Source: Leptofilum sp041748655 (GTDB lineage: Bacteria > Chloroflexota > Anaerolineae > Promineifilales > Promineifilaceae). Taken from it: DNA of 64,000 nucleotides. The position numbers and the translations under genes are program-made. The DNA lies in NCBI GenBank assembly GCA_041748655.1, contig JBGTCV010000137.1:1-64000 (forward strand), given 5' to 3'. The notes below the pieces were generated by a model. It was not told the origin of the DNA. It was given only the letters and a program-made list of their open reading frames with translations, and did not search any database. Below, in pieces: positions 1 through 8,771 of the stretch; position 1 is the stretch's first letter, and every line of letters begins with the position of its first letter.

Positions 1-94
1 CTACCCCTCCCCCGGGCTGGGGGTGGGAACTGGCTCCCTCTCCCTATGAGGGAGAGGGCTGGGGTGAGGGTTAAACGTTGAGGAGATCGCAATT

Positions 95-667
95 ATGACA
101 ACCTTGAGTTCACCCAAGACGGAAACGCGCAAAGGGTTAAGGATATTTAGCCAGCACGCGACCAAAGATTATGTCAATCCGTATTACGCCGGTATTTTGC
201 TGGGCGTGGTGCTGTTTGCCGCCTTTTTCCTGACGGGCAACGGCCTGGGCGCGTCTGGCGGGCTGAACCGGCTGCTGCTGGTGGTGCAAGACGCCATCGC
301 CCCGGAGCATGTGGACCGCACAGCTTACCTGCTGACGATGGCGGGCGGCGCGCGCAATCCGCTGGACAGCTGGCTGGTGTTCATGACGATTGGGGCGATT
401 ATGGGTGGTTTTGTGGCGGGGTGGCGGAACGGCCGTCTCAAGCTAGAAACCAACAAAGGCCCCCAAATCTCTAATCGCCAGCGCTGGCTTATGGCCTTCA
501 TCGGCGGTTCGTTGATGGGCTACGGGGCGCGGCTTGCCCGTGGCTGTACCTCCGGGCAGGCGCTGTCGGGCGGGGCGGTGCTTTCGGTGGGCAGCTGGGC
601 CTTTATGTTCGCCGTCTTTGGCGGCGGCTACGCCCTGGCTTACTTCGTCCGCAAACTTTGGAATTGA
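95..667 (+). CDS. YeeE/YedE (TsuA-type) sulfur-compound transporter, first half-protein
   Basis: Integral membrane protein of the YeeE/YedE family (PF04143), which imports thiosulfate or related sulfur compounds. It is 190 residues with about four hydrophobic segments. The family signature around a conserved cysteine is visible near residue 150 (YGARLARGCTSGQALSG). A GAGGAGA ribosome site precedes the ATG. The next gene encodes a second YeeE domain, so the two probably make a split transporter. The family is clear; the substrate is inferred. Confidence 0.85.
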   Translation: MTTLSSPKTETRKGLRIFSQHATKDYVNPYYAGILLGVVLFAAFFLTGNGLGASGGLNRLLLVVQDAIAPEHVDRTAYLLTMAGGARNPLDSWLVFMTIGAIMGGFVAGWRNGRLKLETNKGPQISNRQRWLMAFIGGSLMGYGARLARGCTSGQALSGGAVLSVGSWAFMFAVFGGGYALAYFVRKLWN

Positions 668-761
668 CGAATAGGACGCAGATTTACACAGATGTGCACA
701 AATTGCGCTCACAGATTTCTCTTTTTTCTCTGTGCCCTCTGTGGCTAATTATTTGAGGTGA

Positions 762-1997
762 ATGATGGCTGCTTTTCCTTTACCACTTACGGAACTTCTA
801 GGACATTGGGGTTCTTACGTTGTTTATTTAATCATTGGGTTTGCTTTTGGCTACGTGCTGGAGATTGCCGGTTTTGGTAATTCCAAAAAGCTGGCGGCTC
901 AGTTCTACTTTAAAGAGATGACCGTGCTCAAGGTGATGTTTAGCGCCATTGTGGTGGCAATGGTGCTCATCTTTTTGGCCTCTGGGCTGGGGCTGCTGGA
1001 TTACAACTTGATCTGGGTAAACCCCACCTACCTCTGGCCAGGCATTGTGGGCGGGCTGATCATGGGCGTGGGCTTCATCATTGGCGGGTTTTGCCCGGGC
1101 ACCTCGCTGGTGGCGGCCGCCACGCTCAAGATCGACGGCGCCTTCTTTGTTCTGGGCGTCTTTTTTGGCATCTTCCTCTTTGGCGAGACGGTTGGTGGCT
1201 TCAATCAATTCTGGAACTCTTCCGACATGGGCCGCTATACCTTACAAGAGTGGTTGGGCCTGCCAACTGGCGTCGTGGTGCTGCTGGTGGTGCTGATGGC
1301 GCTCTTCATGTTTTGGGGGGCAGAAAAGCTGGAGCAATATTTTGGCGGTAAAGATGCGGCTGCCGAGCCAAAATGGCGCGTTGGGGCAGGGGGCGGGCTG
1401 GCGTTGGCCGCCGTTGGCCTGATCATCATTGGCCAACCCACCACGCTGGACCGCTGGGAGCGGATTGCGGGTGAGAAAACGGCCGTACTGGCCGATCGTG
1501 CCGTGCAGGTACATCCGGCTGAACTGCTTCACTACCTCCATGATGCCAACATCAAGGTGTTGATGCTGGATGTGCGCAGCGAGGCGGATTACAACCAGTT
1601 CCACATTTTGGATGCCCAGCGGGTGCCGCTGGATGCGATTCCTGAGATGGTGCCGAAGCTGCACCTGGAACCGGCCAACGCCATTTTTGTGTTGATGAGC
1701 AATGACGAAACGGCCGCTACCGAAGCGTGGAAAATTTTGCAGGCTGAAAGTGTACCCAACGTCTACATTTTGGAGGGGGGGATGAACAATTGGCTGACCC
1801 TCTTTGCCAATGATGAGTTCCTGGCGACCCATCCGCGTGTGCCCCATGCCGACGACCAGCTGGCGTTTGCCTTCCCGGCGGCGCTGGGCGCTCGGCAGTT
1901 CCCGTCGGAGCCTGATCCCCACAAATATGCCTTTATTTACGAACCCAAAGTGATCCTACAGCTAAAACGCGCCCCCAGCGGTGGCGGCTGCGGCTGA
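762..1997 (+). CDS. YeeE/YedE transporter fused to a degenerate rhodanese domain
   Basis: 411-residue membrane protein. The first ~240 residues carry several hydrophobic segments and the second conserved cysteine motif of the YeeE family (GGFCPGTS near residue 110). Residues ~250-350 form a rhodanese-like fold (LMLDVRSEADY, then GGMNNW). The position where rhodaneses carry the sulfur-accepting cysteine reads VLMSNDETAATEAW, with no cysteine, so catalysis is unlikely and a sulfur-sensing or docking role is possible. The protein ends in a short Gly/Cys tail (SGGGCG). It follows the first YeeE half by 94 bp and has a GAGGTG ribosome site. Confidence 0.85.
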   Translation: MMAAFPLPLTELLGHWGSYVVYLIIGFAFGYVLEIAGFGNSKKLAAQFYFKEMTVLKVMFSAIVVAMVLIFLASGLGLLDYNLIWVNPTYLWPGIVGGLIMGVGFIIGGFCPGTSLVAAATLKIDGAFFVLGVFFGIFLFGETVGGFNQFWNSSDMGRYTLQEWLGLPTGVVVLLVVLMALFMFWGAEKLEQYFGGKDAAAEPKWRVGAGGGLALAAVGLIIIGQPTTLDRWERIAGEKTAVLADRAVQVHPAELLHYLHDANIKVLMLDVRSEADYNQFHILDAQRVPLDAIPEMVPKLHLEPANAIFVLMSNDETAATEAWKILQAESVPNVYILEGGMNNWLTLFANDEFLATHPRVPHADDQLAFAFPAALGARQFPSEPDPHKYAFIYEPKVILQLKRAPSGGGCG

Positions 1998-2080
1998 TCA
2001 AACGTTTCGTGTGATTCTCCTTTGGCAAACGGCCGTTTTTGAGAGGAAACGGCCGTTTTACTTTTATGCAATTTTCCTGA

Positions 2081-2126
2081 TTGACATCTCGCGAACCAAA
2101 TCGTTATACTTTTAGTATTCTAAAAG
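2081..2126 (+). promoter_or_regulatory. Promoter and palindromic operator of the toxin-antitoxin pair
   Basis: A -35 box TTGACA (2081-2086) and a -10 box TATACT (2105-2110) are separated by 18 bp. An inverted repeat CTTTTAG/CTAAAAG (2109-2115 and 2120-2126, 4-bp loop) overlaps the -10 box and ends just before the antitoxin start. This is the expected place for autorepression by a ribbon-helix-helix antitoxin. Confidence 0.75.
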
Positions 2127-2134
2127 GTATGATT

Positions 2135-2389
2135 ATGACCAGGACAAAAACCGCAATCTCATTAACAGAATCTTTATTTGAGCAGGCGGATGCGCTTGCC
2201 GAAGAAATGAATATTTCCCGGAGTCAGTTGTTTTCTATTGCCGTAGAAGAGTTCATCGAGCGCCACCAAAATCAGAAGATGCTGGAAGCATTAAACGAAG
2301 TTTATCAGGATGGCCCAGATGCTTCTGAGCAGCAGATCCTTCGTGAGGCAAAACCAAAATATCGCCAGATGCTTGAGGATGAGTGGTAA
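2135..2389 (+). CDS. Ribbon-helix-helix antitoxin (MazE/CopG-like)
   Basis: Small DNA-binding protein of 84 residues. The N-terminal part (TKTAISLTESLFEQADALAE, then a SRSQLFSIAVEEFIERH helix) fits a ribbon-helix-helix domain. The acidic C-terminus, ending in MLEDEW, is typical of the toxin-binding tail. An in-frame ATG at 2129 is an alternative start; 2135 gives better spacing from the AAAAGG ribosome site. Its stop codon overlaps the toxin start (TAATG). Probably an autorepressor together with the toxin. Confidence 0.82.
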   Translation: MTRTKTAISLTESLFEQADALAEEMNISRSQLFSIAVEEFIERHQNQKMLEALNEVYQDGPDASEQQILREAKPKYRQMLEDEW

Positions 2390-2742
2390 TGAATCAGGGG
2401 GATGTTTATTGGGTAGAGTTGGGTGAGCCTTCTGGGTCCGCTCCCGGGTTCACGCGCCCGACCGTGATTGTGCAAAACAACTTGTTCAATCGCAGCCGAA
2501 TTAATACGGTGGTCGTCTGTATGCTCACTTCGCGCTTGCAGCGTGCTGGCGCACCTGGCAACGTGCTGCTAGAGGTAGGCGAGGCGAATTTGCCTAAGCA
2601 AAGTGTCGTCAATATCTCGCAAATTTTTACAGTTGACAAAGCAGATTTGATAGAAAAAATCGGCTCTCTATCCGCCGAACGTGTACACCAAATTGTGGCG
2701 GGCGTGCAGCTTCTTACTGCGCCACGAGATGTTGATTCGTAG
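2389..2742 (+). CDS. MazF/PemK-family endoribonuclease toxin
   Basis: 117-residue toxin of the MazF/PemK family, which cleaves RNA. The start has the typical NQGDVYWVELGEP strand, followed by FTRPTVIVQNN and SVVNISQIFTVDK (the PemK core arginine and serine/threonine positions). It overlaps the antitoxin stop by one base. A GTG at 2383 is in frame, but the TAATG coupling makes 2389 more likely. It lies between two metabolic genes of the host flank and is not part of the large element. Confidence 0.88.
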   Translation: MNQGDVYWVELGEPSGSAPGFTRPTVIVQNNLFNRSRINTVVVCMLTSRLQRAGAPGNVLLEVGEANLPKQSVVNISQIFTVDKADLIEKIGSLSAERVHQIVAGVQLLTAPRDVDS

Positions 2743-2819
2743 AAGAGATATAGCTATTACGCGCCACTAAACATCTAACTGCCAGCTCGCATCCGGCCGA
2801 ATTTGCCGTCCAAAGGCCA

Positions 2820-3557
2820 TTAGAATTTGAATGCACCGGGGTTGTTGGTGCTGATGGTGTCTACCCCCCACTCTAGCAAAGTGGGATAATCCCAGTAAAA
2901 GCCGCCAGGGGTGCAGGCGTAGCCCGCTTTTTGAATAAGCCGAACTTCAGCCAGCGTCAAAAAGTCCGTGGCTGGGCTAAGGGCATCGACAGGGACATCG
3001 GCGATGAGCGCCAGAGGATCGCAAAAACGGCCAACGTAGATGAGGCTGACGGTGAGGTTGGGGTTGAGCTGCTTGACGCGCCGCAGGGCAAACTGATCGA
3101 AGCTGATGATGACAACCTGGTCTTGCATCTGGTGCTGCTCAATCAGGCGAACGACGTGCTGGTCTAACCTCGGATCGAAAACGGGGCCGTGCTTCAGCTC
3201 AATCATCAGGGCGACGCGATCTTTGGCCCAGGCGAGCATGTCATCTAGCAGTGGCATGTTCAGCCCGGCAAATTGGGGGTCGAAGTGACTGCCTATGTCC
3301 AGGGTGCGCAGAAATTCGGCCGTAAAATTACCAATCTGGCCGCGAACGGCCGTTTTATAAAACAAATCTGTATCGTGGAACAAAATCACCTGCTCATCGG
3401 CGGTGAGCTGCACATCCAGCTCCAGCAGGTCGGCCCCGCCTGCCAACCCCGCCTCGAAGGCAGGCAGGCTGTTCTCTGGGGCCACGTCCATGGCACCCCG
3501 ATGGCCAACAAGCAGGGGACGGCCGTTTTTCTCGCGTCTTAATTCAAACATACTCAC
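2820..3557 (-). CDS. Glycerophosphodiester phosphodiesterase
   Basis: 245-residue GDPD-family enzyme that splits glycerophosphodiesters into glycerol-3-phosphate and an alcohol. The catalytic signature is present: VGHRGAMDVAPENSLPAF (residues ~17-34), ELDVQLTADEQVILFHD with the metal-binding Glu/Asp, then a later MIELKHG. It has no signal peptide, so it is probably cytoplasmic. A second in-frame ATG lies two codons downstream. It converges on the toxin gene. Confidence 0.88.
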   Translation of the reverse strand: MSMFELRREKNGRPLLVGHRGAMDVAPENSLPAFEAGLAGGADLLELDVQLTADEQVILFHDTDLFYKTAVRGQIGNFTAEFLRTLDIGSHFDPQFAGLNMPLLDDMLAWAKDRVALMIELKHGPVFDPRLDQHVVRLIEQHQMQDQVVIISFDQFALRRVKQLNPNLTVSLIYVGRFCDPLALIADVPVDALSPATDFLTLAEVRLIQKAGYACTPGGFYWDYPTLLEWGVDTISTNNPGAFKF

Positions 3558-3682
3558 TCTCTAAACTTGACAAGCCAGAACCTGTTTTCCCGCGCAGAGG
3601 CGCAAAGGCGCGGTGGAAAAATCCTCAGCATCTCTGCGTCTTTGCGTTAAAAACGGTTGCGCTTTACACAACAATTTCACCG

Positions 3683-4528
3683 TTAACGGGCTAATGTTTT
3701 TTGCACCACCTGGGCGACCAGTTCGCGGAGTTCGGTCTGGTTGAACGAGGTGGCAGTGGGGGTGGAAACGGCCGTTCCGTTCGTCCGCAATGTGGCTAAA
3801 TGGGGCTGGTTGGTAGGATGACAGGCAGCGCAAACCTGGCAAAACTCATCCCGCTCACCGGGGTGGCTCCAGCCCAACTGCTCCCGCTGGCGCAGCAGCT
3901 TTTCCACCTCGTCGGCGGGCAGCGGGCTGCGCACGCCCAGCTGGGCCAGCATAAAGCCAATGCGCGCGTTTTGCTCCAGCGATTCCAGCCGCATAAACGC
4001 CTGCATGGGCGAATCCCCCACCGTGAGCGAGCCGTGCCGCTGCAAAACCAATCCGTCGTGGTGGCGAATCAGCTCACGAATGGCACGCACGTTTTCTTCG
4101 CTGGACGGGGTCGCGTACTGGGTGGTGGGGATGATGCCCAGCATCACAATTACTTCGGGCAGCAGGCAGTCGGCCATGGGCACGCCGGCAATGGAGAGAG
4201 CCACCGTGATGGGCGGATGGGCATGAACAACGGCCTGGATATCCGGGCGCTGGCGGTATGCTTCCAGGTGCATGGGTAGTTCGCTGGTCGGTTTGAGGGG
4301 AGTGGAACGGCCGTATTGCCCGCGCACCACCTGGCCAGCCTCATCCACCACCAGCATATGTTCTGGTTCCAGCAGCCCTTTGTGCAGGCCAGACGGGGTG
4401 ATGAGCAGACGGTTTGGGGCTAATCGGGCCGAAATATTGCCATCACTGGCGCAAATAAACCCCTTTTCATACATCAAACGGCCGATCTTAACAAACGTCT
4501 CCCGCAGCGCCTGCTCATCTTGCCTCAT
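3683..4528 (-). CDS. Class II aldolase/adducin-family protein (fuculose-phosphate aldolase-like)
   Basis: 281 residues. The class II aldolase core spans about residues 5-200, with DGNISARL, TPSGLHKG, the zinc-binding pair HAHPP and a later RHGSLTVG histidine. Such enzymes cleave or form sugar phosphates. An unusual ~60-residue C-terminal extension contains CQVCAACH followed by a Ser/Thr linker. The start codon overlaps the stop of the upstream ketopantoate-reductase-like gene (ATGA), so the two are translationally coupled. The substrate cannot be read from sequence. Confidence 0.83.
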   Translation of the reverse strand: MRQDEQALRETFVKIGRLMYEKGFICASDGNISARLAPNRLLITPSGLHKGLLEPEHMLVVDEAGQVVRGQYGRSTPLKPTSELPMHLEAYRQRPDIQAVVHAHPPITVALSIAGVPMADCLLPEVIVMLGIIPTTQYATPSSEENVRAIRELIRHHDGLVLQRHGSLTVGDSPMQAFMRLESLEQNARIGFMLAQLGVRSPLPADEVEKLLRQREQLGWSHPGERDEFCQVCAACHPTNQPHLATLRTNGTAVSTPTATSFNQTELRELVAQVVQKTLAR

Positions 4529-5592
4529 CCGCTTTTGCCTCCCAGAAGCGCTTCATACCGCGCTACTTCCTGAATGAGGCGTGAAGGCTTGCCGTTAAAC
4601 TCCCGCCAATCCAGTTTTTCCACCGTCAACTTCCACAAAATTTCGGTCAGGGCGGTGTTGACAGGGGTTGGAATGCCCAACTCTTTGCCCTTTTTGGCGA
4701 TGGCTCCATTGTGGTACACCACCTCGCTTTTGCCCTTGCCTGCTGTTAGATCGATGTGGAATGAGGGCATCTTGTCGCCGCGCCCATCGGCCACCAGCTT
4801 GGTTAGTCCGGGCTTAAGCAGGGCACGGGGCAGCCGCTTGATGGAAAAGGCCAGCTTGGTGGTGGAAACAGCAGGTAAATCGACCATTTTGTGCCCGGCG
4901 GCTTTCATAACGGCCAGGACTTCTTGAAGCATTTTGATTTCCAGGTCAAAAACAGCGTCGGAGCGGTAGATAAGGCCGGGCCGTCGGTTCAAAATGGCGG
5001 AGGTGGCGTTGCCGATAATGTTGACAAACGCTTTAGACCATTTCATCGACTCGTAATCTTTGTACCTTTTGGTTTCCATGCCCGTCTCTCTGAAGAGATT
5101 TAGCCACTGCTTAATCTCTTGTTTGGGCTGGGTTGGGGCCAGGCAGAGACCGCCATCGGTGCGTTCGGCCACCAGCTGGGTGGTGGTTTCTTTGCGGATG
5201 GGCAGGGTAAACGTGCCAGCAATGATGTGTTCCGCCCCAAACTGCTTGATGAGCCCTTGCTCGATGCCAATGCCGTTTTGGGTGGTAATGATCATGTTGG
5301 GCTGCGGACAAAAGGCGATGAGCGGGTTAACCGCCGCTGCCAGATCATACGCCTTCATCGTCAGGATGATGAGATCGTAGCTCTGGCCATCCTTAAATGC
5401 CTGGGCGACGGAGGTAACGGCCGTTGGCCGGGTAACGATGCGTTTGCCCCCTTCGATCAGTTCCAATCCCGTTTCGCCAATGAGCTTGGCCATCACATCC
5501 CGGGTAATGAGGGTAACGTTATGCTTTTGCTGCGCCAGCCGAGCGCCCAGATAGCCCCCCACCGCGCCAGCGCCGTAAATCAAAATATCCAT
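4525..5592 (-). CDS. panE: Ketopantoate reductase family protein (PanE/ApbA)
   Basis: 355-residue NAD(P)H-dependent 2-dehydropantoate 2-reductase family protein. The N-terminal dinucleotide fold has GAGAVGGYLGARLAQ. A later TTQNGIG and the C-terminal helical domain (KWSKAFVNIIGNATSAI, with the catalytic lysine region) match the family. It is about 50 residues longer than typical PanE. A role in pantothenate synthesis is possible, but coupling to an aldolase gene suggests it may reduce another 2-keto acid. Confidence 0.8.
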   Translation of the reverse strand: MDILIYGAGAVGGYLGARLAQQKHNVTLITRDVMAKLIGETGLELIEGGKRIVTRPTAVTSVAQAFKDGQSYDLIILTMKAYDLAAAVNPLIAFCPQPNMIITTQNGIGIEQGLIKQFGAEHIIAGTFTLPIRKETTTQLVAERTDGGLCLAPTQPKQEIKQWLNLFRETGMETKRYKDYESMKWSKAFVNIIGNATSAILNRRPGLIYRSDAVFDLEIKMLQEVLAVMKAAGHKMVDLPAVSTTKLAFSIKRLPRALLKPGLTKLVADGRGDKMPSFHIDLTAGKGKSEVVYHNGAIAKKGKELGIPTPVNTALTEILWKLTVEKLDWREFNGKPSRLIQEVARYEALLGGKSG

Positions 5593-5621
5593 AAGCTTCT
5601 TCCGCGTAACTATTCAGGTCT

Positions 5622-5665
5622 CAGAGGTGCGACGCACTTACTTTAACAAGTGCGTCGCACCTCTG
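5622..5665. repeat. Intergenic palindromic repeat, copy 1
   Basis: Perfect 18-bp inverted arms (CAGAGGTGCGACGCACTT and its complement) around an 8-base loop, between panE and fmt. Almost the same sequence recurs at 8733-8764, and a diverged relative lies at 63649-63711, so this is a dispersed REP-like element. It may also act as a terminator or mRNA-stabilising hairpin. Confidence 0.75.
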
Positions 5666-5675
5666 TGGCAATCCG

Positions 5676-6626
5676 TTATTCTGCGCCGAGTGTGCTGCCG
5701 ATAAAGTTGGCGTAACCGCGTAAAAAGTCGGGAACGGCCGTTGCTCGCTTCCCTGCCAGCTGAATCTGTTCCAAAACCAACCCGCCATCGGCGGTGAGGA
5801 CGGCCGCGCCTTCTTCATGCCGGCTTGTGTCAAGCGCCACGACTTGTCCTGGTTTGCCTGCGGGCAGACGGCCGTTTGCCACTGCCGCCGACTGTATTTT
5901 AAGCATCTCACCCTGCCAGGTGGTAAAAGCGCCTGGCCAGGGGGTCATCGCCCGAATGCGCCGGTCGAGTTCAGCGCTGGTTTGCTGCCAGTTGAGATGG
6001 CCGTCTTCCTTGCTAATCATCGGCGCATAGGTCGATTGTTCATCGTCCTGCGGCGTGGCGGTGAGCTTACCCGCCACAATATTATCCAGATGGACGCCCA
6101 GCAGGTTTGCGCCGAGCCTGGCTAAGCGGTCATGGAGGGAAGCGGCCGTTTCTGTGGGCGAAATCGGCGTCGGCATACAAGCGTACACCGGACCCGTGTC
6201 CAGCCCCACATCCATCTGCATCAGGCAGACGCCCGTTTCGGCATCTCCGGCCAGGATGGCGTGTTGAATAGGAGCTGCCCCTCGCCAGCGCGGCAGCAGC
6301 GAGGCATGGATATTGAGGCAGCCGTGCGGCGGTAGTTCCAGCACATGCGGCCGTAAAATCTGGCCAAACGCCGCCACCACAATGATGTCCGGCTGCCAAG
6401 CGCGCAGCGGCTGGGCTGCGTCCTCGCTGCGCAGTGATTTGGGCTGGTAGACCGAGATATTGGCCGCTTCGGCAGCGATTTTGACAGGAGACGGCCACAG
6501 CTGTTTGCCGCGCCCCGCAGGCCGGTCTGGCTGCGTTACAACCCCCACTACCGTTTGGGATTCAATTAGAGTTTGCAAGACGGGTACGGCAAATTCAGGC
6601 GTACCCATAAACACAACGTTTGACAT
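5676..6626 (-). CDS. fmt: Methionyl-tRNA formyltransferase
   Basis: 316 residues, the usual length for Fmt, which formylates initiator Met-tRNA using 10-formyl-THF. Visible motifs are VVFMGTPEFAVPVL at the start, the formyl-folate catalytic region NIHASLLPRWRGAAPIQ with the Asn/His pair, and MQMDVGLDTGPV with the catalytic Asp. The C-terminal RNA-binding domain starts near residue 205. The gene reads away from the DUF4870 gene. Confidence 0.95.
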   Translation of the reverse strand: MSNVVFMGTPEFAVPVLQTLIESQTVVGVVTQPDRPAGRGKQLWPSPVKIAAEAANISVYQPKSLRSEDAAQPLRAWQPDIIVVAAFGQILRPHVLELPPHGCLNIHASLLPRWRGAAPIQHAILAGDAETGVCLMQMDVGLDTGPVYACMPTPISPTETAASLHDRLARLGANLLGVHLDNIVAGKLTATPQDDEQSTYAPMISKEDGHLNWQQTSAELDRRIRAMTPWPGAFTTWQGEMLKIQSAAVANGRLPAGKPGQVVALDTSRHEEGAAVLTADGGLVLEQIQLAGKRATAVPDFLRGYANFIGSTLGAE

Positions 6627-6776
6627 AGCGGCATTCTAACCACGATTTTTTTGTTTGCAAACTTATTGACGTAATATGCTCAGCCCCTTACAATCCAATA
6701 AGTTATATGAGATTCGGTTTGGTCAATATCGCCTGATTTGACCAAATCAACCAAATTGCATTAGGAGGCAATTCCA

Positions 6777-7127
6777 ATGAGTGATGACATTGATTTTACA
6801 AATGATGATATGAAGGTTACCGGTCCGTCAGATGATGATAAGCTGTGGGCGCTGTTGGCCTATGTGTTTACACCCCTTATTCCCATTATTTTGATGTTGA
6901 TGGAGGATAAGAAAAATCGGCCGTTTATTAAAGCCCACAACGGGCAGGCGCTGGCCTGGGGTATTCTTAATATGGTGATTGGTACCGTGTTAAGCACTTT
7001 TTTGTGCGGTATTCCTTCGCTGGCCATGTGGGGTATTGGTGTTTACTGGGGTTGGCAGGCATATCAGGGTCAAGAAGTAACCATTCCGGTGATTACCGAT
7101 TTTGTCAAGGGTCAAGGCTGGGCCTAA
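6777..7127 (+). CDS. DUF4870 membrane protein
   Basis: 116 residues with an acidic N-terminal tail, then DKLWALLAYVFTPLIPIILM and two to three further hydrophobic segments. The pattern, with FIKAHNGQALAWGI in the middle, matches the DUF4870 (TIC20-like) family of small membrane proteins of unknown role. A strong AGGAGG site lies upstream and a rho-independent terminator follows at 7258-7301. Confidence 0.8.
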   Translation: MSDDIDFTNDDMKVTGPSDDDKLWALLAYVFTPLIPIILMLMEDKKNRPFIKAHNGQALAWGILNMVIGTVLSTFLCGIPSLAMWGIGVYWGWQAYQGQEVTIPVITDFVKGQGWA

Positions 7128-7257
7128 TCCCTGATTTTTCGTAAACTATTCACCGCAAAGGACGCAGAGAGCGCAAAGGTAAAGAGAAAATCTTCGTTCT
7201 TTGCGGGTAAATCCCAGAAAAGCTGGATAGATACGATTTTCATCAAAACAAAATAGG

Positions 7258-7301
7258 AAGAGCCAGCTCTGTCATAACAATCAGGGCTGGCTCTTTTTTT
7301 T
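7258..7301 (+). terminator. Rho-independent terminator after the DUF4870 gene
   Basis: Ten-base arms AAGAGCCAGC (7258-7267) and GCTGGCTCTT (7286-7295) followed by a run of eight T. It ends the DUF4870 transcript before the convergent fabF gene. Confidence 0.85.
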
Positions 7302-7346
7302 GCGCCATCTATGCCCCACGTTTTCAGGGGCTGATCGCTTAATCAG

Positions 7347-8597
7347 TTATGCAGCATAACGCCCCATCAGCAGGGTGGCATTGTGTCCACCCAGGCCAAA
7401 GCCATTCGACATCGTTATATCCACCGGGGCAGACCGCGCTGTGTTAGGCACGTAGTCGAGGTCGCAGTCGGGATCGGCCGTTTCGTAATTGATCGTCGGC
7501 GGCAGCAGGTTGTGCTGAATGGCTTGCAGGCAAATGATCGCCTCCAGGGAGCCAGAGGCGCCCAATAAGTGGCCGTGCATCGACTTGGTAGAGCTGATGG
7601 CCACATCGTAGGCGGCTTCGCCAAAGACCGCTTTGATAGCGGCCGTTTCTGCCTGGTCATTGAGCGGGGTGCTGGTACCGTGGGCGCTGATGTAATGAAC
7701 GGCCGTTGCTACCACCTCCGCATCGGCCAATGCCGCCCGCATCGCCTGGATAGCGCCGGAGCCATCGGCAGCGGGCATAGAGATATGGTACGCATCCGCG
7801 CTGGCCCCATACCCCAAAAATTCGCCATAGATGCGGGCACCACGCGCCAGGGCATGGTCTAACGACTCCAACACCACGATAGCCGCTCCTTCGCTCACCA
7901 CAAAGCCATCCCGCGTTTGATCAAACGGCCGTGATGCCGTCTGCGGGCTTTCATTACGGGTCGAGAGCGCCTTCATCACGCTGAACCCGGCAAAAGCAAT
8001 GGGCATCAGGCACGCTTCCGAGCCACCAGCAATCATGACATCGGCTGCGCCGTGCTGCACCACGCGGGCCGCCTGGCCAATAGCGTCGTTGCCGGTGGCA
8101 CAGGCAGTGGCCACCGACATATTTGGGCCAGCCAGGCCGTGCTGAATGGAAACGGTGGCGGCGGGCGTATCCGCCAGCATCATCGGCACAAAAAATGGGC
8201 TGACGCGGTACGGGCCACGCTCATTGAGCAGGTTCACATTGTCTACAATGGGGTCCAGGCTGCCCATACCGCTGCCGATGACCACGCCAATGCGGTTTTT
8301 GTTGGCCGCCGTCACCGTGAGGTTGGCGTCTTCAATCGCTTGCTGGGCGGCAAAAAGGGCAAATTGGGTCATGCGCGACATGCGCCGCACCTCTTTACGA
8401 TCAAAATGGTCCTGGGGATCAAACCCTTTCACTTCACCAGCAAAGGTGGTTTTGTATTCACTAGGGTCAAAGGCGGTAAGGGTATCTATGCCAGATTCCC
8501 CCTGGCTTATTTTTTGCCAGGTCATGCCTACATCGTTGCCAAGCGGGTTGATGGTGCCCAGGCCGGTCACGACCACCCGTCGTTTTTGTTGATTCAT
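7347..8597 (-). CDS. fabF: Beta-ketoacyl-ACP synthase II
   Basis: 416-residue condensing enzyme of fatty-acid elongation. The Cys-His-His triad is visible: the cysteine in VATACATGNDAIGQ, the first histidine in SAHGTSTPLND, the second in KSMHGHLLGASGSLEA. The start MNQQKRRVVVTGLGTINPLG fits the thiolase fold. Family and length are typical. It stands alone here, not in a fab operon. Confidence 0.95.
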   Translation of the reverse strand: MNQQKRRVVVTGLGTINPLGNDVGMTWQKISQGESGIDTLTAFDPSEYKTTFAGEVKGFDPQDHFDRKEVRRMSRMTQFALFAAQQAIEDANLTVTAANKNRIGVVIGSGMGSLDPIVDNVNLLNERGPYRVSPFFVPMMLADTPAATVSIQHGLAGPNMSVATACATGNDAIGQAARVVQHGAADVMIAGGSEACLMPIAFAGFSVMKALSTRNESPQTASRPFDQTRDGFVVSEGAAIVVLESLDHALARGARIYGEFLGYGASADAYHISMPAADGSGAIQAMRAALADAEVVATAVHYISAHGTSTPLNDQAETAAIKAVFGEAAYDVAISSTKSMHGHLLGASGSLEAIICLQAIQHNLLPPTINYETADPDCDLDYVPNTARSAPVDITMSNGFGLGGHNATLLMGRYAA

Positions 8598-8680
8598 TCT
8601 GCCTCCACAATCTTCTTAACTTCAACCATCTATAACCCAACCTGACGGATGAAGATACGGCCGTACCGCGCACCGCAAAA

Positions 8681-8715
8681 AAAAGAAGCTGGCAAAGATT
8701 GCCAGCTTCTTTTTT
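8681..8715. terminator. Terminator hairpin between fabF and the PPC lipoprotein gene
   Basis: A 15-bp stem (GAAGCTGGCAA core) with a 3-base loop, flanked by A-run and T-run, so it can work on both strands. On the minus strand it lies downstream of the lipoprotein gene ending at 8772. Confidence 0.75.
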
Positions 8716-8732
8716 ATAGCAGTTGTTCTCAG

Positions 8733-8764
8733 AGGTGCGACGCACTTGCAAGTGCGTCGCACCT
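8733..8764. repeat. Intergenic palindromic repeat, copy 2
   Basis: A perfect 32-bp palindrome with half-site AGGTGCGACGCACTTG, the same core as the repeat at 5622-5665 but without the loop. Between a terminator and the end of the lipoprotein gene. Confidence 0.75.
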
Positions 8765-8771
8765 GTACTGT

